DNA of 64,000 bases from Nitrosomonas sp. (GTDB lineage: Bacteria; Pseudomonadota; Gammaproteobacteria; Burkholderiales; Nitrosomonadaceae): NCBI GenBank assembly GCA_024281675.1, contig JAMXAG010000003.1:1-64000 (forward strand). Direction: 5' to 3'. Below, in pieces: positions 54,287 through 63,032 of the stretch. How positions within the stretch are numbered: the first letter of the stretch is position 1; the number at the start of each line of letters is the position of its first letter. Both the position numbers and the translations under genes were made by a program. The notes beneath the pieces are model-generated. The model was not told the DNA's origin. It ran no database searches and saw only the letters and a list, made by a program, of their open reading frames with translations.

Positions 54287-55144
54287 TTAGAAAAATAGTT
54301 TTTGTAATTCTTTTCCAGGGTCTTCTGCACGCATAAACGCTTCACCTACCAAAAATACATTGACGTGATGATCGCGCATTAAAGCAACATCAGCTACTGT
54401 ATGTATGCCACTTTCAGTTACCACGATTCGATTGGAAGGCATCTGATCCAATAACTGTAACGTAGAATCCAGTGTTGTAGCAAAAGTTCGTAAATTGCGA
54501 TTATTAACTCCGATTAAAGGTGTTGTTAGTTGCAAAGCCATTTCCAGTTCCATCGCATCGTGCACTTCGACTAACACGGACATGTTTAGCGCATGAGCTA
54601 GTTTTTCTAATTGCAACATACGTTGCACAGCTTTACTACTCGAATGGCTTGAAGCTTCACCAGATTCCATCACAAAAGCACTGACGATCAATAAAATGCA
54701 ATCAGCTTGCATCGCACGCGCTTCCAGCACTTGATATTCTTCCAGCAAGAAATCTTTGCGCAATACAGGAAGCTCACAAGCAGCACGTGCTTGTAGCAAA
54801 TAATCTGGACTACCCAAGAAAAATTGCTGATCAGTCAATACCGATAAACAAGCTGCGCCATGTTGCGCATAACTGGCGGCAATTTCAGCGGGGATAAAAT
54901 CGTAAGTAGTTTCGTTCGGCGAATCAAAGCCGCGTAATATGCCTTTGCTGGGACTGGCTTTTTTGATTTCAGCAATCACAGCGGATTGGCCAGCAGCAAT
55001 TTTATTACGAATGGCCGTGATGAAGTTTCGAGGAGGCGAGACTGACTGCGCTTCTTGCAACAACAAACTCTCTGACTTGATTGCTTTTGAAGCGCTTATT
55101 TCTTGTTTTTTAACAGCCAGGATTTTTTTTAAAATATCGGACAT
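54287..55144 (-). CDS. trpC: Indole-3-glycerol phosphate synthase
   Basis: TrpC converts CdRP to indole-3-glycerol phosphate in tryptophan synthesis. The 285-residue protein opens [16 protein letters not shown] and has the TIM-barrel motifs [16 protein letters not shown] (catalytic Lys), [47 protein letters not shown] and [12 protein letters not shown]. The ATG at 55144 was chosen rather than one 18 bp upstream because the family starts MSDIL. It is 4 bp from the trpD stop. The trp genes here run trpG-trpD-trpC. Confidence 0.97.
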   Translation of the reverse strand: MSDILKKILAVKKQEISASKAIKSESLLLQEAQSVSPPRNFITAIRNKIAAGQSAVIAEIKKASPSKGILRGFDSPNETTYDFIPAEIAASYAQHGAACLSVLTDQQFFLGSPDYLLQARAACELPVLRKDFLLEEYQVLEARAMQADCILLIVSAFVMESGEASSHSSSKAVQRMLQLEKLAHALNMSVLVEVHDAMELEMALQLTTPLIGVNNRNLRTFATTLDSTLQLLDQMPSNRIVVTESGIHTVADVALMRDHHVNVFLVGEAFMRAEDPGKELQKLFF

Positions 55145-55148
55145 GGTG

Positions 55149-56180
55149 TTATTGTGCCGCATTTTTCTGGCTTAATACCACAAGTTCATGCAGTTTTTTT
55201 AACGCTGCGCCACTTTCAATGGTCTTTTGTGCTGTTGTTATACCGGCGGCTAGATTATCAACAACACCCGCCACATAAATGGCAGCACCGGCATTTAAAA
55301 TAACAACATCACGCGCAGCTCCGCTCTTATTTTTCAGCACTGATAGCAACATGGTTTTGGCATGCTCAGCATCGTTAACTTGAATGCCCTGAATGGGTGC
55401 TGACTGAAAACCAAAATCTTCCGGCTGGATAGTATAGCTCTGAATGGTATCGTTTTTCAGTTCTCCAATATGGGTTTTGCCGGTGATCGTGATTTCGTCT
55501 AATCCATCGCTGCCATGTACGATCAATACGTGTTGACTACCCAATCGTTGCAAAACATGCGCCAGTGTTTCGACCAGATCAACGCTAAATACTCCCAATA
55601 CCTGTTTCTTAGCGCCCGCTGGATTGGTTAGCGGTCCCAAAATATTGAATAGCGTTTTTACGCCGAGTTCTCGACGTACCGGTGCAGCGTGTTTCATCGC
55701 GCTATGATAATTCGGCGCAAACATAAACCCGACCCCGATTTCTTGAATACTCAGTGCAATTTGTTGTGGTGTTTGATTCAAGTTAACACCGAGCGCCTCT
55801 AATACATCCGCACTTCCAGATTTACTTGAAACCGAACGTCCACCGTGTTTGGCCACATTTGTCCCTGCTGCTGCTGCAACTAATGCCGCTGCAGTTGAGA
55901 TATTAAAGGTATGCGCAGAATCACCCCCCGTTCCACAAGTATCGACCAGGTAATTCTTATTACCCACCTCGACCTGAGTGGCATATTCACGCATTACTTG
56001 GGCGGCAGCCGTAATCTCTTCAACCGTTTCTTTTTTGGTGCGTAATCCTGACAAAATGGCCGCCATTAGCACCGGCGAAACCTCTCCACGCATAATTTGC
56101 CGCATCAGTGCAACCATATCGTCGTACGGTATTTCTTGATGAGTAATAATGCGTTGTAAAGCAACTTGAGGGGTCATCAT
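55149..56180 (-). CDS. trpD: Anthranilate phosphoribosyltransferase
   Basis: TrpD attaches phosphoribosyl to anthranilate. The 343-residue protein shows the PRPP-binding [58 protein letters not shown] and [13 protein letters not shown] motifs, in the right order and spacing. The start [17 protein letters not shown] offers two adjacent ATGs. It lies 22 bp after the trpG stop. There is no fused TrpG domain. Confidence 0.97.
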   Translation of the reverse strand: MMTPQVALQRIITHQEIPYDDMVALMRQIMRGEVSPVLMAAILSGLRTKKETVEEITAAAQVMREYATQVEVGNKNYLVDTCGTGGDSAHTFNISTAAALVAAAAGTNVAKHGGRSVSSKSGSADVLEALGVNLNQTPQQIALSIQEIGVGFMFAPNYHSAMKHAAPVRRELGVKTLFNILGPLTNPAGAKKQVLGVFSVDLVETLAHVLQRLGSQHVLIVHGSDGLDEITITGKTHIGELKNDTIQSYTIQPEDFGFQSAPIQGIQVNDAEHAKTMLLSVLKNKSGAARDVVILNAGAAIYVAGVVDNLAAGITTAQKTIESGAALKKLHELVVLSQKNAAQ

Positions 56181-56202
56181 GTGATTTTTAATACAAAAAA
56201 GC

Positions 56203-56766
56203 TTATTGATTCAGAAAATTTTGCAACATCTGATGTCCATGCTCACTGAGAATAGACTCCGGATGAAATTGAATACCTTCAATTGCCAATGTTTTATGAC
56301 GAATACCCATAATTTCATCGTCTTCCGTCCATGCCGTTACTTCAAGGCAATCTGGCAATGAAGCGCGTTCAATAACAAGGGAATGATAGCGTGTGGCAAT
56401 AAATGGATTGGGCAAATTACGGAAAACACCTGTGCCATGATGATAAATAGGTGAAGTTTTCCCATGCATGAGTTGCTTGGCATGAATAATGCGACCGCCA
56501 AACGCTTGACCGATACTTTGATGACCCAGGCAAACACCTAAAATAGGAATGTCTCGGCTAAACTGATCAATAGTTGCAAGGGATATGCCTGCTTCTTTCG
56601 GTGTACACGGCCCTGGTGAAATAACGATTCGATCCGGACTGAGCTCAGCAATTTTATTCAAAGAAATTTGATCGTTTCTGAATACGACAATTCTTTCACC
56701 CAATTCAGCAAAATACTGTACCAAATTATACGTAAAAGAATCATAGTTATCAATTACTAACAGCAT
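56203..56766 (-). CDS. trpG: Anthranilate/aminodeoxychorismate synthase glutamine amidotransferase subunit
   Basis: The 187-residue class I amidotransferase supplies ammonia to TrpE (and possibly to PabB). It has the [20 protein letters not shown] start, oxyanion motif [13 protein letters not shown], the catalytic [15 protein letters not shown] with Cys, and the C-terminal His-Glu pair in IQFHPESIL. trpE is not adjacent in the window; the 314 bp upstream contain no gene. An amphibolic role for tryptophan and folate synthesis is possible but not shown by the sequence. Confidence 0.96.
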   Translation of the reverse strand: MLLVIDNYDSFTYNLVQYFAELGERIVVFRNDQISLNKIAELSPDRIVISPGPCTPKEAGISLATIDQFSRDIPILGVCLGHQSIGQAFGGRIIHAKQLMHGKTSPIYHHGTGVFRNLPNPFIATRYHSLVIERASLPDCLEVTAWTEDDEIMGIRHKTLAIEGIQFHPESILSEHGHQMLQNFLNQ

Positions 56767-57080
56767 TTTTTATCCTTCATATACCTTCATTGTTACTTGC
56801 CAAACATTCATCTTTATCGTGTGCATCGCAAAAAGAATCTTGAATAAACAAAATTCTACCAGTTCATAAGCAACCATGTTGCACCATTCTTACATTTGGA
56901 TTTTTAGATTGCTGTTGTTCTTAGTAACTAGTTACTATCGGGATTGTCATGAGAATAGATTTGATATTGCGCTATGTATTCAGTAAAATGCATGGCTTTT
57001 CGCAACTTTGAACCTTGCCTCACCATACATACAGGTGCCGATAATAATATTGTAATGGGAGGCTTTACCATAAGGAATCT
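56767..57080. other. Intergenic region between trpG and rpsF
   Basis: The 314 bp between these divergent genes hold a good plus-strand promoter (56961-56989). The remainder shows no gene, repeat or terminator. The open frame on the minus strand from 57341 to 56928 is antisense to rpsF and is not supported. The trpG promoter was not identified; no leader peptide with Trp codons was seen. Confidence 0.5.
56961..56989 (+). promoter_or_regulatory. Predicted sigma70 promoter of the rpsF operon
   Basis: TTGATA (56961-56966) and TAAAAT (56984-56989) are separated by exactly 17 bp, close to the consensus. Transcription would begin near 56996, leaving an 85-nt leader before the rpsF ATG. Leader length would allow ribosomal-protein autoregulation, but no specific structure was identified. 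Confidence 0.6.
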
Positions 57081-57497
57081 ATGAGACACTACGAAATAGT
57101 TTTTATTGTTCATCCCGATCAAAGTGAACAAGTCCCTGCAATGATCGAACGTTATCGCGGTATTATTACTGCAAAAGATGGCAAAATTCATCGTGTTGAA
57201 GACTGGGGAAGACGGCAATTGGCTTATCTGATCCAAAAAGTCCATAAAGCGCATTATGTTTTGATGAACATTGAGTGCAACCAAGAAGCCCTCAGTGATT
57301 TGGAAAATGCCTTTAAGTTTAGCGATGCTGTGTTGCGGCATCTTACTATTCGTATCAATGGGGTCATTACCGAGCCATCCGTGATGATGTTACGTCAAGG
57401 CGATAAACCAATTGTTTCCGATACAAATACACCGGAACTTGAAACGAGCAGCGCTAACTCGACGGATGAAGAAGGTGAAGCTAACGTTGCTGCATAA
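57081..57497 (+). CDS. rpsF: 30S ribosomal protein S6
   Basis: The 138-residue S6 starts [20 protein letters not shown] and has the GGRI-type [16 protein letters not shown] and [20 protein letters not shown] segments. It ends with an acidic Glu/Ser/Thr-rich tail of about 25 residues (as in E. coli, where the tail is glutamylated). ATG is preceded by AAGGAAT. It is the first gene of rpsF-priB-rpsR-rplI, an organisation that is conserved in many proteobacteria. Confidence 0.97.
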   Translation: MRHYEIVFIVHPDQSEQVPAMIERYRGIITAKDGKIHRVEDWGRRQLAYLIQKVHKAHYVLMNIECNQEALSDLENAFKFSDAVLRHLTIRINGVITEPSVMMLRQGDKPIVSDTNTPELETSSANSTDEEGEANVAA

Positions 57498-57520
57498 CTT
57501 CAGATAATCATTTTACGCAA

Positions 57521-57817
57521 TTGGATTGCAATCAAACCATTATTAGTGGAAAAATTGTTAAATCTGGCATTTTACGCTACACACCCGCTGGCACTGCTGT
57601 GATTGAATTTACGATTTGTCATTCCTCCAAACAAATGGAAGCCGAAATACCCAGGAAGGTATTTCTGGAGTTACTTGTCGTCGTTCTTGGGCAGCTTGCT
57701 TTGACTGTATCCGAGTTTAAAGTGGGTGCTTCGGTAAAGCTGAAAGGTTTTCTCAACAAAAAAAACCATGCCAATCCACAACTGGTTTTACACGCAAAAA
57801 GCGTAATTCTCATTTAA
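57521..57817 (+). CDS. priB: Primosomal replication protein N
   Basis: The 98-residue OB-fold protein follows rpsF and precedes rpsR, the conserved place of priB. Motifs resemble PriB: ISGKIVKSGILRYTPAGTAV, then IEFTICHSSKQMEAEIPRK and VGASVKLKGFL. PriB binds ssDNA at stalled forks and aids PriA in replication restart. The start is TTG (57521); no ATG exists upstream in frame up to the rpsF stop region, so this codon or a nearby rare one is used. The usual start M-N-x-x-x-L-x-G is compatible with this site. Confidence 0.85.
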   Translation: MDCNQTIISGKIVKSGILRYTPAGTAVIEFTICHSSKQMEAEIPRKVFLELLVVVLGQLALTVSEFKVGASVKLKGFLNKKNHANPQLVLHAKSVILI

Positions 57818-57843
57818 TACGCATAGTTTAATAGGATTTTAAT

Positions 57844-58125
57844 ATGACACGTTTCACGAGACGTAAAGACAGTAAAGACAAGGAAAGAGAAAAAAAAGCC
57901 AATCGCCCTTTATTTAAGCGTAAGAAATTCTGCCGCTTCACAGCAGAGGGAATCAAGAAAGTTGATTATAAAGACATTGAAATTCTTAAAGACTTTATCA
58001 ATGAAAATGGAAAAATCATTCCAGCGCGGATTACCGGCACACGAGCTTTTTATCAGCGCCAACTCAGTACTGCGATAGAACATGCGCGTTTTTTAGCTTT
58101 ACTGCCTTACACTGATCAGCACTGA
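57844..58125 (+). CDS. rpsR: 30S ribosomal protein S18
   Basis: The 93-residue S18 has a basic N-terminal extension ([18 protein letters not shown]) and the conserved core [19 protein letters not shown], ending with [32 protein letters not shown]. Length is slightly above the usual 75 residues because of the basic lysine/arginine-rich extension, which is common in betaproteobacteria. ATG follows TAGGATTTTAAT. It lies 26 bp after priB and 13 bp before rplI. Confidence 0.96.
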   Translation: MTRFTRRKDSKDKEREKKANRPLFKRKKFCRFTAEGIKKVDYKDIEILKDFINENGKIIPARITGTRAFYQRQLSTAIEHARFLALLPYTDQH

Positions 58126-58138
58126 GGAAAAAACTACT

Positions 58139-58594
58139 ATGCAAATCATATTAATGGAAAAAGTAGTCAACTTGGGTCAACTGGGTGACATTGTCAACGT
58201 TAAAAATGGCTATGCGCGCAATTATCTTATTCCTCAAGGGAAAGCTAAGCGCGCAACCGAACAAGCCAAAGCAGAATTCGAAGCCAAACGTGCCGAACTT
58301 GAAAAAACACAGGCAAAATCACTTGCATTCGCGCAGGCGCTTGCTGAAAAATTAGACGGGTTATTAGTGCAAATCTCGCAAAAAGCCGGCCATGATGGAA
58401 AATTATTCGGTTCAGTTACCAATGTTGGCATCACTGAAGCGCTTATTGCACAAGGCTTCGATATTCAAAAATCCATGTTGCGTATGCCAAATGGTCCCTT
58501 GAAAACAGTGGGAGATCATACACTGTCAATTGCGCTACACACTGATGTCACTGCACATATCACCGTTTCCGTATTGGGTGATACTGCAACCTAA
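58139..58594 (+). CDS. rplI: 50S ribosomal protein L9
   Basis: This is a 151-residue L9 with the N-terminal [19 protein letters not shown] and [20 protein letters not shown], the long connecting helix (about 40-75) and the C-terminal rRNA-binding domain ([19 protein letters not shown]). It is the last ribosomal gene of the rpsF operon. A strong terminator follows 24 bp after the stop codon. Confidence 0.97.
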   Translation: MQIILMEKVVNLGQLGDIVNVKNGYARNYLIPQGKAKRATEQAKAEFEAKRAELEKTQAKSLAFAQALAEKLDGLLVQISQKAGHDGKLFGSVTNVGITEALIAQGFDIQKSMLRMPNGPLKTVGDHTLSIALHTDVTAHITVSVLGDTAT

Positions 58595-58618
58595 AAAGTA
58601 GAATCTTTCAAAAGACCT

Positions 58619-58648
58619 AAAAAGGACTATGTGATGTAGTCCTTTTTT
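58619..58648 (+). terminator. Rho-independent terminator after rplI
   Basis: AAAGGACTA (58621-58629) pairs with TAGTCCTTT (58637-58645) around a 7-nt loop and continues into a T-run to 58648. Flanking A residues extend the stem. It ends the rpsF-priB-rpsR-rplI transcription unit 50 bp before dnaB. Confidence 0.88.
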
Positions 58649-58700
58649 ATTTGTCCTGCAGCAATGATAGAATGACTAACCGTATATTCAAATACCAATT

Positions 58701-60095
58701 ATGGCACACGCACCTGTTAGTTTAAGTTTAAGTCAAGACCAGCTGCTAGAAACGTATAAGACGCCGCCACATTCATTAGAGAGTGAGCAATCTGTATTGG
58801 GCGGATTGTTACTGGATAATCATGCATGGGAAAAAGTTGCGGATGTCATTACCGATAATGATTTTTATCGACAAGACCATCGGCTTATCTATCACCATAT
58901 TTGTAAATTGATAGAACAGAACAAACCAGCTGATGTCATTACCGTAGCCGAATCACTCGAAACCTCTGCCGAATTACAAACGATTGGTGGACTGGCTTAT
59001 ATCGGAGCCATTGTACAAAACACCCCTTCGGCTGCGAATATCAAACGTTACGCAGAAATTGTCCGGGAACGTTCGATCATGCGCAATCTAGCCAAGGTTT
59101 GCGTGGAAATAGCCGATTCTACCTATAATCCCGCAGGTCGTTCTGCAGCTAATTTATTGGATGAAGCTGAAGCCAAAGTATTTGAGATTGCAGAAGAGGG
59201 TGCACGCGGTAAGGAAGGCTTTGTCGATATCCAACCGCTGCTCAAGGAAGTTGTTGAAAGAATTGAGTTGCTGTATAACCAGGACAATCCGAGTAATATT
59301 ACCGGTATTGCTTCTGGATTCTATGATCTAGACCAAAAAACATCGGGATTTCAACCGGGGGATTTGATCATTGTTGCGGGGCGCCCTTCGATGGGGAAAA
59401 CGGCTTTTTCCTTAAATATCGCGGAAAATGTTGCGCTCGAACTTAAAAAACCTGTAGCAGTATTTAGTATGGAAATGGGTGGCACGCAACTGGCCATGCG
59501 TCTGCTGGGATCAGTCGGTAAACTCGACCAACACAAAGTGCGTACGGGACGTTTGGATGATCAAGATTGGCCTCGCTTAACGCATGCGTTAGGCAAGCTA
59601 AACGATGCGCCCATCTTTATAGACGAAAGTGCAGCACTCAATGCGCTGGAATTACGGGCAAGAGCCCGGAGACTCTACCGTCAGCATGGTGAATTGGGAT
59701 TGATTGTGGTGGATTACTTACAATTGATGTCATCAACCGGTCCAGGAGAAAATCGCGCCACCGAGATTTCTGAAATATCACGGGCATTAAAAGCTTTGGC
59801 AAAAGAATTAAAAGTGCCGTTGATTGCGCTATCGCAGTTGAATCGAAGCCTTGAGCAGCGACCCAACAAGCGTCCCGTGATGTCTGATTTAAGAGAATCT
59901 GGGGCCATTGAACAAGATGCCGATGTGATTCTTTTCATTTATCGTGATGAAGTTTATAACCCGGATTCACCTGATAAAGGGATTGCTGAAATCATTATTG
60001 GAAAACAAAGAAACGGCCCGATCGGAAAAGTGGATTTGACATTTCTGGGCGAATACACTCGTTTTGAAAATTTTGCCCGGCCTGAATATTATTAA
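58701..60095 (+). CDS. dnaB: Replicative DNA helicase DnaB
   Basis: The 464-residue protein has the N-terminal helical domain (about 20-125, PHSLESEQSVLGGLLLDNHA), a linker helix and the RecA-like ATPase with Walker A GRPSMGKTAFSLNIA (near 227), Walker B IVVDYLQLM, and motif H4 with ALSQLNRSLEQRPNKRPVMS. It unwinds DNA at the fork. It sits after rplI, as is common, but behind its own terminator so it probably has a separate promoter. No intein was seen. Confidence 0.98.
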   Translation: MAHAPVSLSLSQDQLLETYKTPPHSLESEQSVLGGLLLDNHAWEKVADVITDNDFYRQDHRLIYHHICKLIEQNKPADVITVAESLETSAELQTIGGLAYIGAIVQNTPSAANIKRYAEIVRERSIMRNLAKVCVEIADSTYNPAGRSAANLLDEAEAKVFEIAEEGARGKEGFVDIQPLLKEVVERIELLYNQDNPSNITGIASGFYDLDQKTSGFQPGDLIIVAGRPSMGKTAFSLNIAENVALELKKPVAVFSMEMGGTQLAMRLLGSVGKLDQHKVRTGRLDDQDWPRLTHALGKLNDAPIFIDESAALNALELRARARRLYRQHGELGLIVVDYLQLMSSTGPGENRATEISEISRALKALAKELKVPLIALSQLNRSLEQRPNKRPVMSDLRESGAIEQDADVILFIYRDEVYNPDSPDKGIAEIIIGKQRNGPIGKVDLTFLGEYTRFENFARPEYY

Positions 60096-60150
60096 CCCAG
60101 AAAGCTCAGTTGTTTGAAGTAAAATGCGCGGTTTTTAGCATTATGGCAAA

Positions 60151-61596
60151 TCACAACAAAAAGAAAGTCGCCAAACTCAAAAAAATAAAAAAACCACCAC
60201 TATCTGTGACTGCAGTGATCATGACACTCGATCCTAATGCAGGGTCGCGGCCAAATTTACGCAGAGTAAGCGGAATCAATACGCCCAGCAGCGCTGCCAA
60301 CACTAAATTGAGTAGCATCGCCAACATCATCACCAACCCTAACTCAGGATCCTGATAGATCGCGAAGGTAAATACGCCGACTACAGTCCCCCACAAAATT
60401 CCGTTAATCACACTCACACCAACTTCCTTAGCAAGTAACTTCCAAGCGCTACGCATGTGGATTTGATCGAGCGCCATCGCACGTACGATCATAGTAATAG
60501 TTTGATTGCCTGAATTACCGCCAATACCAGCAATAATCGGCATCAATGCGGCCAACGCCACCAGTTTCTCGATAGAGTCTTCAAAAATACCAATTACCCG
60601 CGAGGCAATAAAAGCGGTCACTAAATTAATCGCCAACCATACCCAGCGATTTTTGACACTTTGGAATACCGATGCAAATAAATCCTCTTCTTCGCTTAAT
60701 CCGGCTAGATTCAACGCTTCACTTTCGGCTTTATCGCGAATGAAATCGATTACTGTATCCACGGTTACACGGCCTAGTAGTTTGCCGGTTTCATCCACCA
60801 CCGATGCAGAAACCAAATCGTAGCGGTCAAATGCATTTGCTGCCTGTTGTGCTACATCGTCCGGACATAACTTGATGATCTCTTTCGTCATGGCTTCTGC
60901 CACCAGTGTTTCAGGATCGCTCACCAACAATCGACTAATCAATAGCACACCTTGCAGTCGTTCTTCTCGATCCACCACAAACAATTGGTCGGTATGATCC
61001 GGCAATTCTTCAAAGCGGCGCAGATAGCGTGACACGACTTCCAAGCGAACATCTTCACGGATAGTAATGACATCAAAATCCATCAAAGCACCGACAGAAT
61101 CTTCGGGATACGACATAGCAGAGCGCAACTGCTCGCGTTCTTCCATCGGCAGTGAGCGGAAAACGTCATCGATCACCTCTTGCGGTAAATCGGGAGCGAG
61201 ATCAGCAATCTCATCGGTATTCAAAAACTCAGCTGCTGCAACCAACTCATGGCTGTGCATATCAGTAATCAATGTTTCACGAACTGCATCCGAAGTTTCG
61301 AGTAGAACTTCACCGTCATTCTCAGTTGTTACCATGCTCCAAACCAACAACCGATCTACTAACGGCAAAGCCTCGAGGATATGCGCGATATCAGCCGGAT
61401 GTAGTTGATTCAGATATTGTTGAAGCTCCACCAGATTCTGTTTTTGCACGAATGAATTGGCCAGAGTTTCATCGGAAGAATCTGTTTGCAAATGCACCAG
61501 ACCTTCAACCAACCGGTATCTTCGTAATAAGTTAGAAACGTGACTCTGCGGTGTCAGAGAATCTTCGTCACTATCGGTTTGATTGGTTTCTGTCAT
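60151..61596 (-). CDS. mgtE: Magnesium transporter MgtE
   Basis: The 481-residue protein has the MgtE N-terminal domain (about 30-165, LHPADIAHILEALPLVDRLL), two CBS domains (about 170-295) and a C-terminal membrane domain of five helices (about 320-480) with ALMPIIAGIGGNSGNQTITM, the pore-lining signature. It imports Mg2+ gated by cytosolic Mg2+ at the CBS domains. The gene is convergent with dnaB (55 bp between stops) and starts 64 bp from the ispF stop. Confidence 0.97.
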   Translation of the reverse strand: MTETNQTDSDEDSLTPQSHVSNLLRRYRLVEGLVHLQTDSSDETLANSFVQKQNLVELQQYLNQLHPADIAHILEALPLVDRLLVWSMVTTENDGEVLLETSDAVRETLITDMHSHELVAAAEFLNTDEIADLAPDLPQEVIDDVFRSLPMEEREQLRSAMSYPEDSVGALMDFDVITIREDVRLEVVSRYLRRFEELPDHTDQLFVVDREERLQGVLLISRLLVSDPETLVAEAMTKEIIKLCPDDVAQQAANAFDRYDLVSASVVDETGKLLGRVTVDTVIDFIRDKAESEALNLAGLSEEEDLFASVFQSVKNRWVWLAINLVTAFIASRVIGIFEDSIEKLVALAALMPIIAGIGGNSGNQTITMIVRAMALDQIHMRSAWKLLAKEVGVSVINGILWGTVVGVFTFAIYQDPELGLVMMLAMLLNLVLAALLGVLIPLTLRKFGRDPALGSSVMITAVTDSGGFFIFLSLATFFLL

Positions 61597-61660
61597 GGTA
61601 TGAACACGTATTGTAAGAATCTCTGGAATTTATAGTAAAACAAAACCACCGTTTAAACTT

Positions 61661-62140
61661 TTACCGCTGGATTAAGCATACTGCCTCAGCCACTATGCCT
61701 TCTTTGCGACCGATAGCTCCTAAATATTCGGCGGTTTTAGCTTTGATGTTGACTTCATTAGTTTGTATTTCCAAATCCTGTGCAATGTTTTCAATCATCG
61801 CAGGTATATACGGAGCCATCTTAGGTGCTTGCGCAATAATGGTTGCATCGATGTTGACTAATTTATAGCCTTTATCAGCTAATAAGCGGTATACATTGCG
61901 TAACAGAATACGGCTATCGATATTTTTATAACGTGGATCGGAATCGGAAAAATGCTTGCCGATATCTCCCAATCCCGCCGCACCAATCAGTGCATCGCAA
62001 ATGGCATGCAATAAAACATCCGCATCGGAATGACCTAACAGCCCTTTATCATGTGGAATCGTAACGCCACCGATGATAAGCGGACGACCTTCGATTAACT
62101 GATGCACATCAAAACCTTGTCCAATTCGCATTGCACTCAC
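61661..62140 (-). CDS. ispF: 2-C-methyl-D-erythritol 2,4-cyclodiphosphate synthase
   Basis: IspF catalyses the fifth step of the MEP isoprenoid pathway. The 159-residue trimeric enzyme has the metal-binding [12 protein letters not shown] (Asp and His), the [19 protein letters not shown] signature, and [18 protein letters not shown] near the C-terminus. The ATG overlaps the ispD stop by 4 bp. The two genes form the usual ispDF operon. Confidence 0.97.
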   Translation of the reverse strand: MSAMRIGQGFDVHQLIEGRPLIIGGVTIPHDKGLLGHSDADVLLHAICDALIGAAGLGDIGKHFSDSDPRYKNIDSRILLRNVYRLLADKGYKLVNIDATIIAQAPKMAPYIPAMIENIAQDLEIQTNEVNIKAKTAEYLGAIGRKEGIVAEAVCLIQR

Positions 62141-62841
62141 GCATGACTCCTTTTATGAATGATTAATTCTGCCAAAGCCAGATCATGGGAGTAAGTCACT
62201 TTAAAATTGTAGCTGTCCCCGATGACAAGCTTCGGACATAGTCCTATGGCCTCGATTGCGCTGGCTTCGTCAGTGACTAATTCTCCCGTGGTTTGTTGTA
62301 ATGCTTGGGCTAATAATCCATGTCGAAACATTTGTGGTGTTTGTGCTTGCCAGATATTGTCCCGGGATTCAGTACGAATGACTCGATTCTCAGCATCGCC
62401 ACGCTTTAGCGTATCGGCAACAGGCACCGCAAGCAACCCCCCCACCGGATCTTCGCGTACTTGTTCAATGAGATTATCCAATTGCGTTGTTGTTAAACAA
62501 GGACGAGCGGCATCGTGCACTAAAATCCAATCATGCGGTTCCACCGCATTTTTTTGTTTCATTGCCAGCAAGCCATTGCGTACACTTTCAGAACGCGTAG
62601 CGCCGCCGCAGTTTATTACCACCAACTTGGCCGAAAATTCGCTCCAATCGTAGTTGTACCAATCATCATCGACGGGTGATAACACGACAAATACTTTTGA
62701 TAGGGTTTGATTGCTGCATAAGGTCCTAATAGCATGGTATATCATGGGATGATTATTGAGCTGCAGGTATTGCTTGGGTAACGTATTGCCCATTCGTGAA
62801 CCTGATCCTGCTGCGGGGATGAGTGCATTAAACTGAGTCAT
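62137..62841 (-). CDS. ispD: 2-C-methyl-D-erythritol 4-phosphate cytidylyltransferase
   Basis: IspD transfers CMP from CTP to MEP in the isoprenoid pathway. The 234-residue protein opens with [14 protein letters not shown] (CTP-binding loop), then [20 protein letters not shown], and has [16 protein letters not shown] and [13 protein letters not shown]. Length is normal. It heads the ispDF pair and diverges from prfB across 191 bp. Confidence 0.97.
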   Translation of the reverse strand: MTQFNALIPAAGSGSRMGNTLPKQYLQLNNHPMIYHAIRTLCSNQTLSKVFVVLSPVDDDWYNYDWSEFSAKLVVINCGGATRSESVRNGLLAMKQKNAVEPHDWILVHDAARPCLTTTQLDNLIEQVREDPVGGLLAVPVADTLKRGDAENRVIRTESRDNIWQAQTPQMFRHGLLAQALQQTTGELVTDEASAIEAIGLCPKLVIGDSYNFKVTYSHDLALAELIIHKRSHA

Positions 62842-62962
62842 GGATCAACTGGATAAATAGTTTTCTGGGGAAATAGCCTATACAAAATTTTTAAATGCCA
62901 TGAAAAATTATAGTTTCTTTACTGTTTTGTAGTAGAACTATATTCAGGAGACGCGCGTACTG

Positions 62963-62989
62963 AGCCTCATTTTTGCTAAAAATGAGGCT
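62963..62989. promoter_or_regulatory. Perfect 12-bp hairpin between ispD and prfB
   Basis: AGCCTCATTTTT (62963-62974) and AAAAATGAGGCT (62978-62989) are perfectly complementary around the 3-nt loop GCT. It lies 44 bp upstream of the prfB ATG and 122 bp upstream of the ispD ATG. There is no T-run on the plus strand beyond the right arm, so it is not a canonical terminator. It could be an operator, a leader structure of prfB or a small dispersed repeat. Confidence 0.55.
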
Positions 62990-63032
62990 ACCAGTTGATA
63001 TAATTACAACAATCTTAATTTAGGTAGACAAC

